Positions 1 to 4,633 of a stretch of 6,169 nucleotides of DNA are shown one piece after another. The position numbers and the translations under genes are program-made. The notes beneath the pieces were generated by a model that was given only the letters and a program-made list of their open reading frames with translations, was not told where the DNA came from and made no database searches. The stretch is taken from the NCBI GenBank assembly GCA_947306025.1, contig CAMZFJ010000124.1, positions 1 through 6,169 of the forward strand, written 5' to 3'. The stretch's first letter is position 1; every line of letters starts with the position of its first letter. Origin of the DNA: an uncultured Fibrobacter sp. (GTDB lineage: Bacteria > Fibrobacterota > Fibrobacteria > Fibrobacterales > Fibrobacteraceae).

Positions 1-1
1 C

Positions 2-778
2 ATTCAAGAACTTGTGCAGATTATGACCAAGTTCCGCATGGACTTGCACGCTCTTGGCGCAGACCTGAAAGCAGTCGCCATGACTGAAGCCATGCGCAAG
101 GCTTCAAATCCGGACGAAGTGATTGAAGCCGTTGAAAAAGCAGTTTGGGTCAAGCCACGCGTCATCACCGGCGAAGAAGAAGGCAAGCTCACGTACCGTT
201 CCGTCAAGGAATAGCATGGACCGGGCAACGTTACAATCGACATCGGAGGCGGTTCCACGGAACTCAGCAATGGCGAAACGACGTTCTCGATTCCTGTTGG
301 CGCCCTCAAGATGTTCAAGGCGATGGGCCCGATTCCCGGCCCGGAATACAAGAAGTTTATCAAGGAAACTTTCAAGGATTTGTCGTTCAAGGGCATGACG
401 AAAAAGCCCGTCTACCTTATCGGTGGAACAGGTACAGCGCTCGCCATGGTATTCTTGAACTGTCAGAACTTTGATTACAAGGCAATTGAAGGACTCGAAA
501 TGAGTCTTGCCGACCTCGAAGCGGTTACAACGCGCATCACGAACCTTTCGAAGGAACTCCGCGCGATGCTCCCGGGACTTGGCAATGGCCGCCACGAAGT
601 TATCATTTGCGGATTGTTCTGGTTGCGTTCACTTCTTGAAAAGCTCCGCGTCGAAACGTTCAAGATCAGTACAGCAGGGCTCCGTTTTGGTTTGCTCTAC
701 CCGCCCGAAAAAGAACCGGAACAAAAGCCGAAAAAGCGACCCGCATTTTTGAAGAAAACAGAGAATGAGGAAAATTAG
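2..778 (+). pseudogene. Ppx/GppA-family exopolyphosphatase / pppGpp phosphohydrolase, 5'-truncated by the window and interrupted by an in-frame TAG
   Basis: The frame is open from the left edge (codons from base 2), so the GTG at 14 is not the real start. The N-terminal part with the first phosphate-binding motif lies outside the window. Visible family landmarks, in order, are the segment AMTEAMRKASN (family ATSALR-x-A-x-N), VITGEEEGKLTY (family ItGeEEArLsY), IDIGGGSTEL at about 236-265, IGGTGTALA at about 416-442 and a C-terminal PGLGNGRHEVIICG segment ending near 770. The reading stays in one frame throughout, but codon 212-214 is TAG, about eight codons before DIGGGSTEL. A single C-to-T change from CAG (Gln) would explain it. 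TAG also ends three other reading frames here, so general recoding is unlikely. Members hydrolyse polyphosphate or pppGpp in the cytoplasm. The product is probably inactive unless the stop is read through or is a sequencing error. Family assignment is firm; the choice between Ppx and GppA is not possible. Confidence 0.85.
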
Positions 779-837
779 TTGTTAGTTATTAGTCATTAGT
801 TACTGCTATTGACCAATGACCATTGACCAATGACCAA
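777..837. repeat. 7-bp-periodic intergenic array 1 (AGTTAYT units followed by TGACCAA units)
   Basis: Four AGTTAYT-like heptamers start at 777, 784, 791 and 798; the first overlaps the stop codon of the preceding gene. After a short break, four TGACCAA-like heptamers start at 810, 817, 824 and 831. The TGACCAA half contains an exact 14-bp tandem duplication (808-821 and 822-835). TGACCAA reverse-complements to TTGGTCA, one base from the TTAGTCA reading of the left units, so the two halves are roughly inverted. There is no terminator-type hairpin with a T tract here. Confidence 0.85.
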
Positions 838-848
838 AAAAATTAATA

Positions 849-892
849 GATCCTATCAGCACGTTGTGCCTCCAGGATGACAGGGATGACAG
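849..892. repeat. Imperfect palindrome followed by a 9-bp tandem duplication upstream of the pseudouridine synthase gene
   Basis: ATCCT (850-854) pairs with AGGAT (874-878), and inside it GCAC (859-862) pairs with GTGC (866-869) around a GTT loop, leaving a symmetric 4/4 internal loop. The right arm runs into GGATGACAG repeated exactly twice (875-883 and 884-892). It ends 12 bases before the next start codon, so it would lie in or near that gene's leader. It may be a member of a dispersed palindromic repeat family; one copy cannot show that. Confidence 0.55.
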
Positions 893-904
893 ACAGGTAA
901 ATTT

Positions 905-1636
905 ATGCGTATCAACAAGTACATTTCTCTCAGTGGTTTTGCTAGCCGCCGTGCCGCCGACGAACTCGTCGCCAGCGGTCGCGTCCAAGTGAACGGAGAA
1001 ACCATCTCCGACCTCGGCCATCAAGTGGATGAATTCAAAGACCAAGTGATAGTCGATGGAAAAATCGTAAAAATTCCTACGAACAAGAAAACCAAAGTCA
1101 TCATGTTCCACAAGCCTGCAGGTTGTGTCTGCACCAAGGACGACCCACAAGGCCGCCGCACGGTTTACGATTACCTGCCGCCGGGATACCACAACTTTAA
1201 ATACGTTGGACGACTCGACTTGCAGAGCCGCGGCCTTTTGCTGTTCACCGACGATGGCGAATTGCTTTACCGCCTCACGCACCCGAGCTTTGAAGTGCCG
1301 CGCAGTTACTACGTGTGGACCACACGCCAGCTCAGCGAATCGGCAGCCCAGCGTTTAGTCGAAGGCGTCGACATCCGCGACCCCGAAGATCCTAACGCAC
1401 CTGAAGAAATCGCATTTGCTACAGACGTGTATCTCGAAAACGGATTTGCAGAACTTGTGCTTATCGAAGGCAAGAACCGCGAAATCCGTCGCATGATGCG
1501 TGCTGTCGGTTACGAAATCCGCGACCTCAAACGCGTGAGTTATTGCCAAATCCAGCTCGGCGATTTGCCCGCTGGCGAATTCCGCGAACTCACAGCAAAC
1601 GAAATGAACAAATTGCGCCAGGCAGTGCATCTTTAG
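905..1636 (+). CDS. rRNA pseudouridine synthase, RsuA/RluB/RluE/RluF family (RluB-like)
   Basis: This enzyme isomerises a specific uridine in ribosomal RNA to pseudouridine in the cytoplasm. Of 243 residues, about 1-60 form an S4 RNA-binding domain (MRINKYISLSGFASRRAADE, then VNG near 30). The catalytic domain follows, with HKPAG at 69-73, the signature VGRLDLQSRGLLLFT with predicted nucleophile Asp105, and EGKNREIRRM at 188-197. The start is fixed by the S4 domain beginning at once; a weak AGG lies 7 bases upstream. Residues around 156-172 form an acidic, proline-containing insertion (DPEDPNAPEE) in a loop. The motif FTDDGELLYRLTHPSFEV is closest to RluB (23S rRNA, helix 89 region) among the subfamilies I can recall, but target specificity cannot be settled from motifs alone, so no symbol is given. 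Repeat-filled gaps flank the gene on both sides, so it may not be tightly co-transcribed. Confidence 0.95.
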   Translation: MRINKYISLSGFASRRAADELVASGRVQVNGETISDLGHQVDEFKDQVIVDGKIVKIPTNKKTKVIMFHKPAGCVCTKDDPQGRRTVYDYLPPGYHNFKYVGRLDLQSRGLLLFTDDGELLYRLTHPSFEVPRSYYVWTTRQLSESAAQRLVEGVDIRDPEDPNAPEEIAFATDVYLENGFAELVLIEGKNREIRRMMRAVGYEIRDLKRVSYCQIQLGDLPAGEFRELTANEMNKLRQAVHL

Positions 1637-1703
1637 GCGGCTTCGCCGCAGTTATTAGAACTTAGTTACTAGTTATTAGATTAAAATTTGGCGACTTCGT
1701 CGC
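1637..1703. repeat. Composite repeat: GC hairpin, four AGTTAYT-type heptamers, second GC hairpin
   Basis: Directly after the TAG stop, GCGGC (1637-1641) and GCCGC (1645-1649) enclose a TTC loop. Heptamers of AGTTAYT type start at 1650, 1657 (degenerate, AGAACTT), 1664 and 1671. A second hairpin follows an A/T-rich spacer: GCGAC (1691-1695), TTC loop, GTCGC (1699-1703). The two hairpins differ at one stem pair, G-C in one and A-T in the other, so both sides changed together. No T tract follows either hairpin, so they do not look like intrinsic terminators. Confidence 0.8.
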
Positions 1704-1720
1704 GATACCAAAAATACTAC

Positions 1721-1748
1721 TGACCAATGACCAACAACTAATGACCAA
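1721..1748. repeat. TGACCAA heptamer array
   Basis: Heptamers start at 1721, 1728, 1735 and 1742. Three are exactly TGACCAA and the third is CAACTAA, the reverse complement of TTAGTTG and so a link to the AGTTAYT units. The same TGACCAA unit forms the right half of the array at 810-837, so this word is dispersed between at least two gaps. Confidence 0.8.
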
Positions 1749-1751
1749 AAC

Positions 1752-1779
1752 CTTCCTACTGTCTACTTCCTACAGTCTA
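1752..1779. repeat. CTTCCTA/CTGTCTA heptamer array next to the following start codon
   Basis: Four heptamers start at 1752, 1759, 1766 and 1773 and share a C.....A frame ending in CTA. Seen as a 14-bp unit, 1753-1766 is repeated at 1767-1780 with one mismatch. The array ends 8 bases before the ATG at 1788 and occupies the place where a ribosome binding site would be expected; I see no AGG or GGA there. Confidence 0.75.
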
Positions 1780-1787
1780 CTAAAACA

Positions 1788-2615
1788 ATGAAACGAACTT
1801 TATATATCGGTGATGTGCACGGTTGTGCGGACGAACTTTCCGAAATGATTGACAAGTTCGGATTTGTCCGCGGTAATGATACCATCTACCAGACCGGCGA
1901 TATTATTAACAAAGGCCCCGACATGCTTCGCGCCATGCGCATTGTCGAAGAAATCGGCATTTTGACCGTCCGCGGGAACCACGAGGAACACCTCATCCGC
2001 ATGATGGATACACCCAAAAGTTGCTGGACCGAAAAGCAAAAGAAGCGTTTCAAGGCGCTCTCGCTCGATGAATGGGTTTACATCCGCGACACCGTCAAGA
2101 ACTGGCCGCTTTGGCGCGATACGCCGCACGCCTTGCTCGTACACGCCGGACTCGAACCGGGCAAAACGCGCCTCGAAGATATGAGCCCCGAAGTGCTCCT
2201 TTCCATCCGCAACTGGAATGACAAACCATGGTACGAACAAGTCACATGGAACAAGACGGTTGTCTTTGGACATTGGGCCAAGAAAGGCTTCGTGAACATT
2301 CCCGGATTTATCGGTCTTGATTCCGGTTGCTGCTATGGCAAGGCGCTTACCGCCTGGTGCCCCGAAGAAGACAAATTCTACACCGTCGAAGCGCTCCGCG
2401 AATACACGCCCGTGAAAGACAAGGCAAAAGAATCCGAAGCGGCCCCCTGCAAAGTGCTCGGCGACAATACTCCAGATTCAGTACCTCCCAAAACATTTGA
2501 CGAAATCAAGGAACGCATCGCAAACGGCGACATCGCCCGCAAAGAAGAAACCACAGAAGAAAAAAGCATCCGCGAAGCAAGCCCCTCCATTAGCGCAGAA
2601 TGGGCTGGGTATTAG
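1788..2615 (+). CDS. ApaH-like PPP-family metallophosphatase with charged C-terminal tail
   Basis: This is a two-metal phosphoesterase of 275 residues. Motifs in order are GDVHG at 8-12 (Asp9, His11), GDIINKGP at 37-44 (Asp38), GNHE at 63-66 (Asn64, His65), HAGL at 119-122 and FGHW at 160-163 (His162), followed by LDSGCCYG near 177-184. The GHWA...LDSGC...G.LTA stretch resembles ApaH, which splits diadenosine tetraphosphate into two ADP and can remove Np4 caps from RNA. Short bacterial PPP phosphatases that act on proteins share these motifs, so the substrate is uncertain. The catalytic core ends near residue 205. The remaining 70 residues are rich in Lys, Glu, Asp, Ser and Pro, probably disordered, and not part of the usual fold. 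The start is set by GDVHG lying eight residues in, although no Shine-Dalgarno sequence precedes it. Confidence 0.9.
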   Translation: MKRTLYIGDVHGCADELSEMIDKFGFVRGNDTIYQTGDIINKGPDMLRAMRIVEEIGILTVRGNHEEHLIRMMDTPKSCWTEKQKKRFKALSLDEWVYIRDTVKNWPLWRDTPHALLVHAGLEPGKTRLEDMSPEVLLSIRNWNDKPWYEQVTWNKTVVFGHWAKKGFVNIPGFIGLDSGCCYGKALTAWCPEEDKFYTVEALREYTPVKDKAKESEAAPCKVLGDNTPDSVPPKTFDEIKERIANGDIARKEETTEEKSIREASPSISAEWAGY

Positions 2616-2616
2616 C

Positions 2617-2737
2617 GTGCCTACGGCGCAGTTACTAGTTAATAGTTACTTCGCCCTTCGGGCTAGTTACTAGTTATTAGTTACTAGAGATTGCAATAAG
2701 AACATTTCTAGTAACTAGTAACTTGGAACTCTAAACT
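2617..2737. repeat. Largest composite repeat: two GC hairpins, six AGTTAYT-type heptamers and four reversed heptamers
   Basis: One base after the stop codon, GTGCC (2617-2621) and GGCGC (2625-2629) enclose TAC, with one G-U pair in RNA. Heptamers start at 2630, 2637 and 2644. A 14-base insert (2651-2664) carries the hairpin GCCC, loop TTC, GGGC, and equals exactly two periods. Heptamers then resume in phase at 2665, 2672 and 2679. On the right, units ending in AACT start at 2710, 2717, 2724 and 2731. The first two are AGTAACT, the exact reverse complement of AGTTACT. The array fills most of the gap between the phosphatase gene and nadA. Confidence 0.85.
2672..2723. other. Long stem-loop formed by opposed heptamers
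   Basis: Bases 2672-2688 can pair with 2707-2723 over 17 positions. The inner ten are perfect Watson-Crick pairs (AGTTACTAGA with TCTAGTAACT) and one outer pair is G-U in RNA. The loop is 18 bases (2689-2706). The stem is A/T-rich and no T tract follows, so it is not a standard intrinsic terminator. It could be an RNA-processing or stability element, or a DNA cruciform. Confidence 0.6.
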
Positions 2738-2771
2738 TACATTTACTCTAGCACTCCACCCCTCAAATTAC

Positions 2772-2779
2772 TATCTTTA
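2772..2779 (+). promoter_or_regulatory. Tentative promoter element for nadA
   Basis: TATCTTTA lies 27 bases before the nadA start in the only part of this gap free of heptamers. It resembles the TAnnTTTG -7 element known from Bacteroidetes, relatives of Fibrobacteres, with A in place of the last G. No convincing upstream element is seen. It would give a leader of roughly 20 bases. Confidence 0.25.
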
Positions 2780-2806
2780 CACTAGGCATTTAACCACGGA
2801 ACAACA

Positions 2807-3820
2807 ATGACCGCAGAAGAACTTTACAATCGTCTCAAGTCCGTCAAGCCGGGCGCAGCACTTTGCACCTACACCATGGAAAAGGTGGAAAAGATGCTCC
2901 CGCTCATCAACGAAATCAACGAGCGCAAAAAGGAACAGGACACCGTTATCCTCGCCCACAGCTATTGCGCTCCTGAAATTCTCTTGGGCGTTGCAGACTT
3001 CACTGGCGACAGCTTTAAGCTCAGCAAGGACGCTACGACTGTCCAGCAAAAGACGATCCTCTTCTCTGCTGTGCGTTTCATGGGCGAAACCGCCAAGATT
3101 TTGAACCCGCAGAAGGACGTGATTATTCCGGGCCCGCTCACGGGTTGCAGCCTCGCCGATTCCATTACTGGCAAGGACGTCGAAGAACTCCGCAAGCAGT
3201 ATCCGGACTACACGTTCGTTTGCTACATCAACACGACCGCCGACGTGAAGGCCGCCTGCGACGTTTGCGTGACGAGCGGTAACGTGATGCACATCGTCGA
3301 AACAATTCCGTCCGACAAGATTTACTTTGTACCGGATGCTCTCATGGGCCAGAACATCATCGACGAAATGAAGCGTCGCGGCGTCAAGAAAGACATCAAG
3401 CTCTATAACGGCTGCTGTTACGTTCACGAAAACTACGACCCGGATTTGATCCAGTTCTTCCGTAGCCAAAACCCGAATCTCAAGGTGATTAGCCATCCGG
3501 AATGCAATCCGTCCGTCGCCATGCTCAGCGATTACGTCGGAAGCACCGGCCAGATGGTCAGCTACATCAACCAACAGCCCAAGGACAGCTGCATTTTGCT
3601 CCTCACGGAATGCGGCCTCAATGCCCGCATGCACTACGAACACCCCGATATGAACTTTATCGGTAGCTGCTGCATGTGCAAGTACATGAAATCGAACTCC
3701 CTCGAAAACATATTGGAAGCGCTCCGCCACCCCGAAAAGGCAGAACACATCTCGCTCGACGAAGGCGTGCGCGTCAAGGCCAAGAAGTGCATTGATGCCA
3801 TGTTCAAATACGCTGAATAA
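2807..3820 (+). CDS. nadA: Quinolinate synthase NadA
   Basis: NadA condenses iminoaspartate with dihydroxyacetone phosphate to quinolinate, the second step of de novo NAD synthesis, in the cytoplasm. It uses a [4Fe-4S] cluster held by three cysteines. The 337 residues contain AHSYCAPEI at 50-58 with the expected active-site Tyr53, ADFTGDS at 63-69, GPLTGCSLAD at 109-118, NGCCYVHE at 201-208, HPEC at 230-233, GSTGQM at 245-250, TECG at 267-270 and CCMCKYMKSNSLE at 288-300. By family alignment the cluster ligands should be Cys114, Cys204 and Cys291. Length and motif order are normal and the gene is intact. The ATG at 2807 is preceded by only a weak CGGA. The next in-frame Met (residue 24) would leave a short N-terminus and lacks a better site. 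Neither nadB nor nadC is in the window. An intrinsic terminator follows. Confidence 0.97.
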   Translation: MTAEELYNRLKSVKPGAALCTYTMEKVEKMLPLINEINERKKEQDTVILAHSYCAPEILLGVADFTGDSFKLSKDATTVQQKTILFSAVRFMGETAKILNPQKDVIIPGPLTGCSLADSITGKDVEELRKQYPDYTFVCYINTTADVKAACDVCVTSGNVMHIVETIPSDKIYFVPDALMGQNIIDEMKRRGVKKDIKLYNGCCYVHENYDPDLIQFFRSQNPNLKVISHPECNPSVAMLSDYVGSTGQMVSYINQQPKDSCILLLTECGLNARMHYEHPDMNFIGSCCMCKYMKSNSLENILEALRHPEKAEHISLDEGVRVKAKKCIDAMFKYAE

Positions 3821-3850
3821 AGCACATAATACATTACCAATTCTACCAAG

Positions 3851-3886
3851 GCGCCCTTAAATTTCTAAATTAAGGGTGCTTTTTTT
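3851..3886 (+). terminator. Intrinsic (Rho-independent) terminator after nadA
   Basis: Bases 3851-3860 (GCGCCCTTAA) pair with 3870-3879 (TTAAGGGTGC) over ten positions with one G-U, around a 9-base loop, followed by seven T (3880-3886). The U tract ends only two bases before the Shine-Dalgarno site of the next gene, so there is no room for a promoter between them. Confidence 0.9.
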
Positions 3887-3888
3887 AA

Positions 3889-3894
3889 GGGAGG
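3889..3894 (+). promoter_or_regulatory. Strong ribosome binding site for the outer-membrane protein gene
   Basis: GGGAGG ends 6 bases before the ATG at 3901 and sits directly behind the terminator U tract. It fixes this start and is much stronger than the sites before the three intact upstream genes. Confidence 0.8.
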
Positions 3895-3900
3895 ATTGAG

Positions 3901-4611
3901 ATGAAAAAATTTCTTTTAGCATTAGCTTTTTTTGCAGGGATTGTTTGGGCACAACCTAGCGAAAGCGATTTTGCGCAGTGGCCGCGTTCTTATTACGCAA
4001 GTATCGGCATAGGCATTATGGCAAATCGCGGTGATTTTTTTTCAAGAGAGCTTAAAATTACCGATAAGGAAGGCAATACAGAAATTGTCAATTTGCCGCA
4101 AAATAAAATTCTTCTAACCCCCGACTACAACCTCGGCGTAAATATCCGCGAATTTTCTTTCGGGTTATCGTTCCAATACTGGTCTACAACGGGCGCTATC
4201 GACCACAACCCCGAAAACATGAACGAGCAAGACATAAGCTATTGGCGATTCGGGCTCGAAGCCACCTATAACTTTTTCTTTCCTGAATATTTCCAAGTGG
4301 GTCTCGGTCTCGGCTATTCATTTTCCAGCTTGAATATCGAGAACAACGCCTCTAGCAATGGCAAAGAATTTTTTGATTCTAGCTTAAAGGGTTCGGCTGT
4401 TGCAATAATCGCCAACATCCGCTATTATATTACGGACTTTTTCTGCCTTTCTCCGACATTGCGTTTTTACGAGAACTGGTATAAATCCGTCAATACAGAT
4501 AATAGCGGAACTATCGAATTTGGTAAAAAGAACAATGGCGTAAAGGACCACAACAACTATTTTTGGCAAACCTACATAGCCATCTCCATCAACGCGATGG
4601 TACAGTTTTAA
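3901..4611 (+). CDS. Probable small outer-membrane beta-barrel protein of unknown function
   Basis: I do not recognise a named family. The 236-residue product begins with a clear signal peptide: Lys-Lys, a hydrophobic stretch (residues 4-16) and a likely signal peptidase I site after VWA at residue 17. The mature part has several stretches of alternating or aromatic-rich beta character, for example around 31-40, 78-94, 113-125, 131-143, 165-177, 181-190 and 221-236. Polar loops rich in Asn, Asp, Glu and Gly separate them, and the chain ends in Phe. This fits an eight- to ten-stranded barrel of the OmpA/opacity-like size class. There is one cysteine (182) and no lipoprotein signal. Base composition is visibly more A/T-rich than the neighbours, with many AAA, AAT and TTT codons, suggesting faster evolution or a different origin. 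It lies 22 bases before the transporter gene with no terminator between, so the two are probably co-transcribed. Confidence 0.75.
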   Translation: MKKFLLALAFFAGIVWAQPSESDFAQWPRSYYASIGIGIMANRGDFFSRELKITDKEGNTEIVNLPQNKILLTPDYNLGVNIREFSFGLSFQYWSTTGAIDHNPENMNEQDISYWRFGLEATYNFFFPEYFQVGLGLGYSFSSLNIENNASSNGKEFFDSSLKGSAVAIIANIRYYITDFFCLSPTLRFYENWYKSVNTDNSGTIEFGKKNNGVKDHNNYFWQTYIAISINAMVQF

Positions 4612-4620
4612 TTAACTAAA

Positions 4621-4625
4621 GAAGG
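4621..4625 (+). promoter_or_regulatory. Ribosome binding site for the CstA-family gene
   Basis: GAAGG lies 8 bases before the ATG at 4634, inside the 22-base gap. It supports this start and leaves no space for a separate promoter. Confidence 0.65.
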
Positions 4626-4633
4626 CACAAAAA

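Noticed and set aside
123..474. Open frames in other + frames across the TAG in the ppx region, as if a frameshift had occurred
   Set aside because: Ppx/GppA motifs continue in one frame on both sides of the TAG, so a nonsense codon, not a frameshift, explains the break.
809..851. TTGACC words inside the TGACCAA array followed by A/T-rich TAATAG, resembling a sigma-70 promoter
   Set aside because: The TTGACC words are an automatic result of the repeat unit, and the -10-like match is poor with uncertain spacing.
1637..1703. GC hairpins as intrinsic terminators
   Set aside because: The stems are only five pairs and no T tract follows either of them.
777..2744. Heptamer arrays as a CRISPR array
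   Set aside because: Units are 7 bp with no unique spacers of even length and there are no cas genes in the window.
2777..3748. Long 323-codon open frame on the - strand across nadA
   Set aside because: It is the complement of a clearly identified nadA, shows no family motifs, and arises from codon bias on the other strand.
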